Shown: positions 1 to 6,802, counted from the first letter of the stretch. The stretch: DNA of 7,705 bases from Cyanobacteria bacterium UBA9579 (GCA_003499585.1 DNSU01000115.1:246-7950); one strand, 5' to 3'. The notes: generated by a model not told the origin, from the letters alone. Numbers and translations are program-made.

Positions 1-869
1 CCGGCGGTTCTTGGTGTTGCTGATTGAAACCATGCATTGTTGAATTTATCCGCAATACTCATTCCGCTCAAAACACCGTTATATTCAGATATATAGAAAA
101 ATATTGTTCCAAAAACGAGTAAAGCTAATGTTGTAGTTAATACTAAAACAGCCATTGGATGAAGTTTTTTACGTTTAAATATGTTAGGTAATAAAACTGA
201 AATAGCAGGAGAAATACCACCTAAAATAAACAATAAAGAAACTGTATAAAGTATAATCGGGTTACTTTGATAATCCATCAGGCTTGAAGCTTTTAAGAAA
301 AATCCTGCGTTACAAAATGCTGATACGGATGTAAATATACCTTGTTTTAGTGCATATAAAAAGGAGTTTTCTGTTTGCATAAAACAAATTACAAGAATAA
401 AGGCTCCAATAAATTCAGCTATAAAAGTAAATTTAAAAATCAATTTTAGTGATTTTCTTATTTCTTCCTGACTTTCAACATCAAAAATACTTCTTACAGT
501 TTTTTCCTGCGACAATGACATCCTTTTCCCTAAAAGAATAAAAATAATTGAAGTGAATGACATAATGCCTAATCCACCCGCTTGAATAAGCAAAAGTATT
601 ATAAATTGTCCCAAATTTGTAAAATCTTTGCCCGTATCTAATACAACAAGACCCGTTACACAAACAGCACTGACAGAAGTAAAGATGGCATCTAAAAAAG
701 AAATTCCTTTCGTTGTTGCAAAAGGTAGAGCAAGCAAAATAGACCCTAATAAACACAGCAAGAAAAATGTAACCGGTAAAATTCGTTCAGGATATTTTGT
801 TATAGATGCAAACCAATTATCATTTTTTAAATCTAATAATATATTTTTATTTGATTTATTTTTTTTCAA
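1..869 (-). CDS. ktrB: KtrB/TrkH-family potassium uptake channel subunit (5' part, cut by the window edge)
   Basis: This is an inner-membrane K+ translocating subunit of the SKT (Trk/Ktr) superfamily, which normally works with a cytosolic KtrA/TrkA nucleotide-binding ring. The visible 289 codons show repeated membrane segments and pore loops. There is an N-terminal hydrophobic helix at about 31-50, filter loop 1 SAVCVTGL (67-74, filter Gly73) and an IQAGGLGIMSF helix at about 95-105. Filter loop 2 is SVSAFCNAGF (181-190, Gly189). Filter loop 3 begins at SATPRTA (283-289), exactly at the edge. Family members are about 450 residues, so roughly 60% is present. The only plausible start is TTG at 869: an in-frame TAG lies at 878-876, and AAAGGA sits 10 nt upstream of the TTG. 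The short basic N-terminus fits KtrB better than the longer TrkH. Any ktrA partner would have to lie beyond the left edge. The gene follows rocD on the same strand after 175 bp, so co-transcription is possible but not shown. Confidence 0.9.
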   Translation of the reverse strand, partial: MKKNKSNKNILLDLKNDNWFASITKYPERILPVTFFLLCLLGSILLALPFATTKGISFLDAIFTSVSAVCVTGLVVLDTGKDFTNLGQFIILLLIQAGGLGIMSFTSIIFILLGKRMSLSQEKTVRSIFDVESQEEIRKSLKLIFKFTFIAEFIGAFILVICFMQTENSFLYALKQGIFTSVSAFCNAGFFLKASSLMDYQSNPIILYTVSLLFILGGISPAISVLLPNIFKRKKLHPMAVLVLTTTLALLVFGTIFFYISEYNGVLSGMSIADKFNNAWFQSATPRTA

Positions 870-879
870 TACAGTCTAT

Positions 880-885
880 TCCTTT
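880..885 (-). promoter_or_regulatory. Shine-Dalgarno site supporting the TTG start of ktrB
   Basis: On the minus strand AAAGGA lies 10 nt before TTG at 869. No ATG or GTG occurs in that frame between the upstream TAG (878-876) and the first conserved membrane helix. This site therefore decides the start. Confidence 0.55.
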
Positions 886-940
886 AAAATTGCCAACACA
901 AGTCTAACATGAATACAAACAATATTTATTTGCTTCTTAG

Positions 941-1048
941 TTGTCCGAAGCTGGGGTACTGATCACAATTCATGATACTTTTGAAGTCGGAAGCGAAGAG
1001 GGAAATGTTTTCGACTTTATAGGATTTAACACAAAAATGGGATATTAA
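941..1048 (+). pseudogene. Short coding-like remnant, possible 3' end of a lost gene
   Basis: This plus-strand frame has 35 codons and ends at TAA 1046-1048. It is bounded upstream by an in-frame TAG at 938-940. It reads roughly LSEAGVLITIHDTFEVGSEE, then [15 protein letters not shown]. The composition looks like real protein rather than AT-rich spacer: alternating hydrophobic and acidic residues, Glu and Gly codons, no lysine or asparagine runs. The only start is TTG at 941, and no Shine-Dalgarno sequence precedes it. The simplest reading is the C-terminal stump of a decayed gene. A tiny TTG-started gene is the alternative. Its stop overlaps the rocD stop tail-to-tail. I do not recognise the family. 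Confidence 0.3.
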
Positions 1049-2265
1049 ACTATACTGGCTAAAACTCTTGAAATACACTGAAAGGCCCATTCAATTTCTT
1101 CTTCAGTAATAATTAAAGGAGGAGCTATCCTTATGATGGTTTCATGGGTATCCTTACATAATAGGCCTTCTTGTTTCAGCCTTTCGCAATAAGGTCTGGC
1201 TGATACATCCAAATCTATTCCTATAAACAATCCTTTTCCCCTAATTTCTTTAATACGAGGATTATCTATAGTTTTAAGTTTTTGCATGAATAATTCACCA
1301 AGTTCAGCTGATCTTTCAATTAAGTTTTCCTCTACCATCACTCTGAGAGCAGTTCTTGCTACTGCACAACCCAGAGGATTTCCTCCAAAGGTACTACCAT
1401 GATCACCAGGACCAAATACAGATAATATTTCTTTTTTAGAAAGAATGGCAGATACCGGATAGAATCCCCCTGATAATGCTTTACCGATTATAATGACATC
1501 AGGCTCAACATTTTCGTAGTTAAAAGCAAATAATTTTCCTGTTCTACCGAGGCCGGTCTGGATTTCATCAACCATAAATAACACTTTGTTAGCTTTACAA
1601 ATTTGCTCAACCTCTTTTAGATAGCCCTCTGGAGGAATTATAATTCCTGCTTCACCCTGAATAGGCTCAACTAGAAAGGCACAGGTATTTGGGGTTACAG
1701 CATTTTTAAAAGCCTCAATATCCCCGTAAGGAATAATTTTAAACCCTTCAGAAAAAGGTCCAAAATCATCTTTATATTGTTGTTCACTTGAAAAGCCAAC
1801 TATTGTAGTGGTTCTACCGTGAAAATTATTTTCACAAACAATAATTTCTGCTTTATTATCAGGAATTCCTTTAATCCTATATCCCCATCTGCGGGCAGCT
1901 TTTATAGCGGTTTCCACTGCTTCAGCACCGGTATTCATAGGCAATACCATTTCAGCACCGGTCAAATCAGTTAATTCTTTATAAAATAATGGCAATTGAC
2001 TATTACGAAAAGCTCTTGAAGTCAAAGTAACATTAGCAGCCTGTTCTCTTAATGTTTCAAGGATTTTAGGATGACAATGTCCGTGATTAACAGCCGAGTA
2101 TGCACTCAAGCAATCCAGATATTGGTTTCCTTCAACATCATATACCCACACTCCTTGCGCTTTATCAATAACTATGTCTAAAGGATTATAGTTTCTGGCA
2201 CCTAAACCATCCTCTAAATTCACATAATCCTGTGTTGTTTCAGGCTTAATATAATCTAAATTCAT
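1045..2265 (-). CDS. rocD: Ornithine aminotransferase (ornithine--oxo-acid transaminase)
   Basis: This is a cytosolic PLP enzyme that moves the delta-amino group of ornithine to 2-oxoglutarate. It gives glutamate-5-semialdehyde and links arginine/ornithine catabolism to proline and glutamate. The 406 residues match the family length. Class III aminotransferase signatures are clear: the NTGAEA phosphate-binding loop (111-116), NNFHGRT (146-152), EPIQGEAG (200-207), [11 protein letters not shown] (233-243) and the Schiff-base lysine K262 in GKALSGG. Ornithine-specific residues known from human OAT are kept: Y26 (human Y55), Y56 in SAYSAVN (Y85), R151 (R180) and E205 (E235). These argue against acetylornithine or GABA aminotransferase. 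The C-terminal half, for example [16 protein letters not shown] and IRIAPPLI, resembles Bacillus RocD. The ATG at 2265 follows GAGGAG with good spacing (AGGAG at 2277-2273, 7 nt). No other arginine-catabolic gene is in view. Confidence 0.95.
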   Translation of the reverse strand: MNLDYIKPETTQDYVNLEDGLGARNYNPLDIVIDKAQGVWVYDVEGNQYLDCLSAYSAVNHGHCHPKILETLREQAANVTLTSRAFRNSQLPLFYKELTDLTGAEMVLPMNTGAEAVETAIKAARRWGYRIKGIPDNKAEIIVCENNFHGRTTTIVGFSSEQQYKDDFGPFSEGFKIIPYGDIEAFKNAVTPNTCAFLVEPIQGEAGIIIPPEGYLKEVEQICKANKVLFMVDEIQTGLGRTGKLFAFNYENVEPDVIIIGKALSGGFYPVSAILSKKEILSVFGPGDHGSTFGGNPLGCAVARTALRVMVEENLIERSAELGELFMQKLKTIDNPRIKEIRGKGLFIGIDLDVSARPYCERLKQEGLLCKDTHETIIRIAPPLIITEEEIEWAFQCISRVLASIV

Positions 2266-2312
2266 TCCTCAACTCCTCATTTTAAATTAAAAATCAACTT
2301 ACTTTATTATGC

Positions 2313-2337
2313 TAAACACAAAAGATAAATTAAACAC
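2313..2337 (+). repeat. Direct repeat TAAACAC x2 upstream of rocD
   Basis: TAAACAC occurs at 2313-2319 and again at 2331-2337, offset by 18 bp. A near-inverse GTGTTAA follows at 2354-2360. The words flank the weak rocD -10 candidate. A binding-site array is possible, but the words are short and AT-rich, so chance is not excluded. Confidence 0.3.
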
Positions 2338-2341
2338 CTAA

Positions 2342-2369
2342 ACAAATTTCCTAGTGTTAAGAAATTTGT
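2342..2369. repeat. 9-bp perfect inverted repeat in the rocD/subtilase divergent region
   Basis: ACAAATTTC (2342-2350) and GAAATTTGT (2361-2369) are exact inverted copies separated by 10 nt. No T-run follows on either strand, so a terminator is unlikely. The arms lie about 77 bp before the rocD start, where an operator for a dimeric regulator would fit. Function is inferred only from symmetry and position. Confidence 0.45.
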
Positions 2370-2513
2370 AATCTCTTTAATCCTAAATATGTCAGAATTA
2401 TCGGTTTTTTTGTCTCATACAAGATTATTTTTTCTATGATTTACCTTTATGTTCAACCTTTTTTGAGCTTTAATAAATTTTACCTGCTAAAGACAAATAA
2501 GGAAAACATATAA

Positions 2514-3938
2514 ATGATTAATAAGGTTATAAACATATCCCCAAACCCCGTACCGCAAAACACAAGCAGGATTCTTACACACCCTAATATCAAACAGAAA
2601 TATCAAGATGAATATAATCCAATAAACAAGAGCAGCAATAAATCCTTGTTTGAAAGCATAATAAACTTTACAGGTTCAACCCTTGAGAAAACTAATTTAC
2701 CTCTAGTAGCAATAATAAGCAACTTTGACCAAAAAGTTGTAGATATTGATGGAGATAATGAACCTGATTTATCCCATGGAGACACAGTAAGCAGAATAAT
2801 AAAAGGATTTTACCCTAAAGTTCACATAAAACCCGTAAAAATAAAAAGCAATGAAGATGGTTCATATGATATGAGTGAACCTATTTCCAGATTAAAAGAA
2901 TTATCAGAACTAATTGACAAAAATGAACCTGTAAAAGCTGTAAACCTCACACTAGGACAGGAAATCTCTATTAATGCACTAAGAGAGCTTACAAAATTAC
3001 CTCTTAATAAAGAGAATTTAAAAGATCATAAAGAACAAATATGTGAATGGATAAAAAAACCAACTATTCCCTTAGCAATAAAAACCATCATGGATATTGG
3101 CAATCCCGGTAAATCTGACAGACTAATTCAGGAATTCAAAATATATAATGAAGTCATAGAGTCTATTGAAAATATTACTAAAAAAGGCATTCCTGTTTAT
3201 GTTAGCGCAGGGAATCAGGGCCCGGAATTTTTTAATATCCTTATTCTGGCAAAAGGTGCTATTCCTGTTGGCATGCAGGATGCACAGGGGAGAACAAACC
3301 CGTTTTCTGCAAACAATTCTTTAATAAATCGTTATGAGCAAGGGGTTTATAATATATCTATAGTTAACAACAAAGACGGTTCTATAGCTGGTTATGATAT
3401 AACAGGTGATAATAAACCTGAAGTCTTACCTAAGGAAGTTAGCGGCAAAGAACCTATAATAAAAGCCTACTTAGGAAAAAAAGTAAATGATATTTTGGCC
3501 ACAGAAGAAGATTATTCAAGATTGATAGAAATATTGAATAATGCAGAACGTATAAGAAAAATAAAAAATGAAGCATTACACAGTGGAGACCCTGAGCAGG
3601 TGAAACTGGCTAAAAAAATTAAAGATATAACTACTGCTGCTATTGGGTCCACTTTTGACGAAGATGCAATGGAAAGAAAATCTTCCAAAGTTCTTTTTCC
3701 CATTAACATGATCGCTAATTTATACAAATTAAACCCGGATACAGTAGATGATTTAAAAGCTAACGGAAATTATGTCAATGCATCTTTGCAGCTTATATTT
3801 AAAACTGATAAAGCTGGAAAAATATATTATGATCCTGACAATTCAGGTCGCCCGGCAATAAATCGATTAATAGGAAGCTCAGGTTCAGTACCTAAAGCTA
3901 TAGCTATGGACATAAAAAAAGAAAATTCTAAAAAATAA
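2514..3938 (+). CDS. Divergent subtilisin-like (S8-type) serine peptidase or pseudopeptidase
   Basis: The 474-residue protein follows the subtilase order. First-strand motif LVAIISNFD (64-72) is followed by the His motif SHGDTVSRII (87-96, H88). KAVNLTLG (141-148) matches the usual INxSLG strand. The oxyanion-hole motif is VYVSAGNQGP (228-237, N234). IPVGMQDAQG (250-259) and NPFSANNS (262-269) correspond to the TVGA and FSNxG segments. GSSGSVPKA (454-462) aligns with GTSMAxP, giving Ser456. The residue in the usual Asp position is S69; D72 is the nearest acid, so activity is uncertain. About 190 residues, including a Lys/Glu-rich helical stretch (about 330-372), separate NPFSANNS from the Ser loop, where subtilisins have a few tens. 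The protein ends 18 residues after Ser456. No signal peptide, propeptide or membrane segment is visible. The ATG at 2514 follows AAGGA by 10 nt. It converges with the GH13 gene. The substrate is unknown. Confidence 0.75.
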   Translation: MINKVINISPNPVPQNTSRILTHPNIKQKYQDEYNPINKSSNKSLFESIINFTGSTLEKTNLPLVAIISNFDQKVVDIDGDNEPDLSHGDTVSRIIKGFYPKVHIKPVKIKSNEDGSYDMSEPISRLKELSELIDKNEPVKAVNLTLGQEISINALRELTKLPLNKENLKDHKEQICEWIKKPTIPLAIKTIMDIGNPGKSDRLIQEFKIYNEVIESIENITKKGIPVYVSAGNQGPEFFNILILAKGAIPVGMQDAQGRTNPFSANNSLINRYEQGVYNISIVNNKDGSIAGYDITGDNKPEVLPKEVSGKEPIIKAYLGKKVNDILATEEDYSRLIEILNNAERIRKIKNEALHSGDPEQVKLAKKIKDITTAAIGSTFDEDAMERKSSKVLFPINMIANLYKLNPDTVDDLKANGNYVNASLQLIFKTDKAGKIYYDPDNSGRPAINRLIGSSGSVPKAIAMDIKKENSKK

Positions 3939-3970
3939 AAAGAGAGATTCAAATTTGAGTCTCTCTTTTT
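3937..3970. terminator. Bidirectional intrinsic terminator between convergent genes
   Basis: A perfect 11-bp stem pairs AAAAAGAGAGA (3937-3947) with TCTCTCTTTTT (3960-3970). Three further pairs (one G-U) lie inside and close a 6-nt AAATTT loop. The arms end in A and T runs, so each strand gives a hairpin ending in U residues. It begins inside the TAA stop of the upstream gene and ends 21 bp before the stop of the GH13 gene, serving both. Confidence 0.92.
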
Positions 3971-3990
3971 ATCTAATTATTTCTTATTAA

Positions 3991-6384
3991 TTAAGCTTCT
4001 TTTTTGAATATTGCAATACTGTGTTTTGATAAATTAATGTCAAGCATGCCTGCTTTTGTTGTCAAGACAGCATTATTATTGGTAAATCCTGAACCACCAA
4101 ACTCTTTTGCATTACTGTTAAGAACTTCTTTCCAATGACCAACCGGAAGTTCAAGACTTCTTACGGTGAATTTAGCCTCATCTCCATCACCAAAGTTCCT
4201 ATCGCCAAAATTCATTACAGCCAGCATCTCATTATTACCCTCTTTGCGTAATATATGTAAAACCTTGGGATCTTTGTAATGGTATGTTTTTATATTACCC
4301 CAATTAGCTTTACCATTATTTAAAGCTGGATTTTCTTCAACAACTTTTTTAAGAGCTTTACTATATCTACTTACTTCTTCCTTTAATTTAGGATCAGCAT
4401 AAGCATTTTGGTCCAGTTTAGATTCGTTAAATGATTCTTCCCCTACCTGATATCCTTTTTCATCACTTACCTTTTTGGATATCAACACTCCATTTTCATC
4501 TTTAGAACCAGCAGGATATTCCGCAAAGAATTTTAATGGAGCTAAAGCACCTTCATCATCGCCCATTAAAATCATTTTTCTTCTGCTAGGATTTACAAAT
4601 ACGGTACCTAAAGCTAAACGATTAAGTGCCTGTGCCTGATTATATGCAGCAGAGAATTCCTGCTTAGAAACAGGTCTGGTTATACCGTGTTTTTTCTGAA
4701 CCTCAGACCAATTTTTATCATCCGCATTAGATAGATGTGCTTTAAGTAATTCAAAAAAAGCAATATCACCTTTCTTGCCATCTTTCCCTACCATCCTATT
4801 ATATATATCAAGCTTTGAGACCATAGCTTTATGAATAGTACGTTTACCGCCGTGATTTCCTGATTCATCATGGCTCATATGGTAGACTAAATTAGTATCA
4901 GCTGGCGGAGGATCAAATTTATCATACGGATTTTGATAACTTTTAAAACCTTGTTTAAATTCATCTTCCAAATCACAAATATTTGGACCAAAGGTATCCA
5001 TTACAGTACGCCCGGTAATAAGGGCCTCCAGGGTATGCTGGAAATCGAAATTCCATTGAGCATCGCTACCTAGCCTATATAAATCCTTATAAAAGCTTTC
5101 TTCAGGATTAGCAATTTCTTCAGGAGTCAGCTTATTAACAGTTTTTTTGGTGTTATCACCATTTTCATCAATTATTATAGCATTTGGGAAGTGATTTTTA
5201 ACTTCAGAATTTACTTGTTTTCTGGTTATGTCAGAGTACATAAATTTAGTCATATCAAGCCTTAAGCCATCAACACCAAGATTTAGCCAATGTAATGCCA
5301 TATCTACTACTGCTCTTCTCATGTATTCATTGCCTTCGGCTTCATAATTTATTGACTCGCCCCAGGGAGTACCTGGTTTACCAGGATCAAAAGCTGCTCC
5401 AAAATCATTTAAAACATTACCAAATGGACCCAGATGATTTGGAACTACGTCTAAAATAACCTTTAAACCTTTGTTATGGGCATAATCAACTAACTCTTTA
5501 AACTTTTCCACTCCACCATAGGAACTTTCTGCTGCGCTCCAGTCAACACCATCATAACCCCAATTCTTGCTGCCATAAAATTCGGCTATAGGCATTATTT
5601 CAACTGCATTGGCGTTTCCTTGCTGGACAATACGATCTATTCTTTCCTTAGTTTTTTCAAATCCTCCAGTGAGTCCGGCATGTTCTTCTGAAATTATTAA
5701 TAACTCATTATCTTTTGCCCAGTTATGGGTAATATTACTTCTTAATTTAATATCATTTACGACTTCTGACCAGCCAACAGCATCAAACACAGACTTAGAG
5801 CTAGGATCTTTACGCTTTATTCCCTGAATTTTTCCATCGACTTCCTTGCCATTGATAACAAATCTATATACATCCCCTGGGTTTACATCATCAACTACAA
5901 CTTCAAAAATTCCTTTTTTAACTTGAGGCATTTCAATAGTTCTAGACTTAACAGTAGGATCAGCTTCATAATTCCAGTAAAATTCTTTATCTGAACCCTG
6001 CCTTAAATCCTTATCAGGACTAATATCCTCTTTTTTTACAACTTCCAGAAACATACTCTGAGCTTTAGGAGCCATAACCTTAAAATTAGTTTTTCCGTTA
6101 TCCAGATAATTAGCTCCATAACTTAGATGGTCTTCAAGCGCCCTTCCAAAAGATACTTGTACTGCTGGCTTAGCTAAATTATATGCTTTTAAAGCACTTG
6201 CTAACACAGCTGCATCAGTCTTCTTTTCATATGCGTTTAAACTACTTCTATTAAAGCTTGAAGAAGCAACTTTATCGGAATTGCTGTTCTGAATCAACTT
6301 ATTACCAGTGGCATTCCCAGCATTACTCCCTTTTCTTAATTTATTGGACTCTAATACCCCAATATAATCATTTAGAATAGCCAT
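3991..6384 (-). CDS. GH13 alpha-glucan-active enzyme with CBM48-like domain, trehalohydrolase (TreZ)-like
   Basis: The 797-residue protein has a Ser/Asn-rich tail (1-75), a CBM48-like N domain (about 88-180, GANYLDNGKTNFKVMAPKAQ), a TIM barrel (about 220-620) and a beta-sandwich end (about 705-797). GH13 catalytic motifs are intact: DVVPNH (312-317), GLRLD (373-377, nucleophile D377), IIIDEN (403-408, acid/base E407) and SHDE (504-507, D506). NWGYDGV (274-280), NHLGPFGN (316-323), GTPWGESINY (338-347) and AQWNFDFQHTLEALITG (442-458) are typical of malto-oligosyltrehalose trehalohydrolase. SHDES near HGGKR looks more like glycogen branching enzyme. TreZ is usually about 600 residues, so this one is long. 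No treY, treS or glg gene is in view, so the exact reaction (trehalose release, branching or alpha-glucan hydrolysis) is unresolved. There is no signal peptide. The ATG at 6384 has AGAGG 10 nt upstream. A strong terminator follows. Confidence 0.88.
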   Translation of the reverse strand: MAILNDYIGVLESNKLRKGSNAGNATGNKLIQNSNSDKVASSSFNRSSLNAYEKKTDAAVLASALKAYNLAKPAVQVSFGRALEDHLSYGANYLDNGKTNFKVMAPKAQSMFLEVVKKEDISPDKDLRQGSDKEFYWNYEADPTVKSRTIEMPQVKKGIFEVVVDDVNPGDVYRFVINGKEVDGKIQGIKRKDPSSKSVFDAVGWSEVVNDIKLRSNITHNWAKDNELLIISEEHAGLTGGFEKTKERIDRIVQQGNANAVEIMPIAEFYGSKNWGYDGVDWSAAESSYGGVEKFKELVDYAHNKGLKVILDVVPNHLGPFGNVLNDFGAAFDPGKPGTPWGESINYEAEGNEYMRRAVVDMALHWLNLGVDGLRLDMTKFMYSDITRKQVNSEVKNHFPNAIIIDENGDNTKKTVNKLTPEEIANPEESFYKDLYRLGSDAQWNFDFQHTLEALITGRTVMDTFGPNICDLEDEFKQGFKSYQNPYDKFDPPPADTNLVYHMSHDESGNHGGKRTIHKAMVSKLDIYNRMVGKDGKKGDIAFFELLKAHLSNADDKNWSEVQKKHGITRPVSKQEFSAAYNQAQALNRLALGTVFVNPSRRKMILMGDDEGALAPLKFFAEYPAGSKDENGVLISKKVSDEKGYQVGEESFNESKLDQNAYADPKLKEEVSRYSKALKKVVEENPALNNGKANWGNIKTYHYKDPKVLHILRKEGNNEMLAVMNFGDRNFGDGDEAKFTVRSLELPVGHWKEVLNSNAKEFGGSGFTNNNAVLTTKAGMLDINLSKHSIAIFKKEA

Positions 6385-6437
6385 ACTTTAAAAACCTCTA
6401 ACATACAACACACGACCTCTGGCAGTTATATAAAAAC

Positions 6438-6459
6438 CTATCAAAAAAAAAGTTGATAG
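6438..6459. repeat. 7-bp inverted repeat in the 5' leader side of the GH13 gene
   Basis: CTATCAA (6438-6444) and TTGATAG (6453-6459) are exact inverted copies around an 8-nt A-rich spacer. It lies 54 bp upstream of the GH13 start. It could be an operator or a leader hairpin. The stem is too short and AT-rich to call a terminator. Confidence 0.35.
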
Positions 6460-6540
6460 TGAAAGTAAAATTTTATTAAATAATCTCTCAACATCAAGAG
6501 AAAAATAAGTAATCAGTAAGACTAAATAGCCAAACTACCC

Positions 6541-6571
6541 AATATTGCAATAACTTAATATTGTATAACTT
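6541..6571 (+). repeat. Imperfect tandem repeat, unit about 15-16 bp
   Basis: AATATTG-CA-ATAACTT (6541-6556) is followed immediately by AATATTG-T-ATAACTT (6557-6571). The copies differ only at the central one or two bases. The second copy doubles as the left arm of an inverted repeat. Tandem helical-scale sites like this suggest cooperative protein binding. Confidence 0.5.
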
Positions 6572-6581
6572 ACAATATTAA
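6555..6581. repeat. 11-bp perfect inverted repeat with 5-nt loop
   Basis: TTAATATTGTA (6555-6565) pairs exactly with TACAATATTAA (6571-6581) around TAACT. It can act as a palindromic operator or a stem-loop. No T-run follows, so it is not a classical terminator. It lies about midway between the two divergent genes. Confidence 0.55.
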
Positions 6582-6724
6582 ATCAAATAAAAGCCTTTAT
6601 AAAATTAAAACAAACAATAATCACCCTGATTCACCATATGAGAGAACTAATTTCTTAAAATCAGAAATATATTTTAATATTTCATAAAGAAAAACCCCAA
6701 ACACTATAATTTGAAATCCATACA

Positions 6725-6733
6725 TGCTATAAT
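6725..6733 (+). promoter_or_regulatory. Extended -10 promoter for the pilin-like operon
   Basis: TGCTATAAT has the extended TG element and a perfect TATAAT (6728-6733). A good -35 at 17 bp is absent, as is usual for extended -10 promoters. The predicted start near 6740 gives a leader of about 60 nt before the ATG at 6803. A second TATAAT (6705-6710) lies 23 bp upstream and could be an alternative -10. Confidence 0.5.
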
Positions 6734-6802
6734 TATAAAAAATCAATCAAACATCCAGGGTACAAAAAGTTTACACATTAATATAAGTGTGAAAGATTTG
6801 TT

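Larger units (their letters stand above)
2266..2513. promoter_or_regulatory. Divergent intergenic region between rocD and the subtilase-like gene
   Basis: This AT-rich spacer of 248 bp must hold promoters for both flanking genes. For the plus-strand gene the best candidate is TATGAT (2435-2440), with TTGTCT (2410-2415) 19 nt upstream; the -35 and spacing are poor. For rocD a weak minus-strand CATAAT lies at 2311-2306 with no convincing -35. A 9-bp inverted repeat and two TAAACAC words sit on the rocD side and could be operator elements. I see no riboswitch-like fold or small gene. Confidence 0.45.
6385..6802. promoter_or_regulatory. 418-bp AT-rich divergent region between the GH13 gene and the pilin operon
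   Basis: No open reading frame of note exists here. The region holds at least four inverted repeats: CTATCAA/TTGATAG (6438-6459), TTAATATTGTA/TACAATATTAA (6555-6581), AATCA-CCC-TGATT (6619-6631) and GAAATAT/ATATTTC (6664-6683). A tandem repeat overlaps the second of these. Two TATAAT hexamers, at 6705-6710 and 6728-6733, face the pilin genes. No clear minus-strand promoter for the GH13 gene was found; TATAAC at 6430-6425 lacks a -35. The region is long enough for a small RNA, but nothing proves one. Confidence 0.5.

Noticed and set aside
481..912. Open frames antisense to or out of frame with the 5' part of ktrB (481-756 minus, 628-912 plus)
   Set aside because: The ktrB frame over the same bases encodes conserved pore loops. 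The other frames give Cys/Phe/Tyr-rich or family-less peptides.
1045..2265. Acetylornithine or GABA aminotransferase as the identity of the class III transaminase
   Set aside because: The ornithine-specific pair Y26 and Y56, with R151 and E205, matches ornithine aminotransferase, as does the Bacillus RocD-like C-terminal half.
2401..2417. T-run after 2404 as a terminator
   Set aside because: No stem precedes the T-run, and no gene ends nearby on the plus strand.
2603..3727. Minus-strand open frames inside the subtilase gene (2603-2785 and 3512-3727)
   Set aside because: They are shadows of the plus-strand gene, with no ribosome site and no recognisable motif.
5609..5827. Plus-strand frame inside the GH13 gene
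   Set aside because: It lies opposite the conserved N domain and barrel start of the GH13 enzyme. It is a shadow frame.
3991..6384. A plain glycogen branching enzyme (glgB) call
   Set aside because: Only the SHDE segment favours it. The AQWNFDFQHTL and GTPWGESINY segments are TreZ-type, so no gene symbol is given.
6438..6459. Intrinsic terminator on the minus strand
   Set aside because: The stem is 7 bp and AT-rich, and it lies upstream of a gene with no transcript to end. An operator or leader hairpin is more likely.
6484..6501. TCTCT/AGAGA 5-bp inverted repeat
   Set aside because: The arms are too short to stand out from chance in this sequence.
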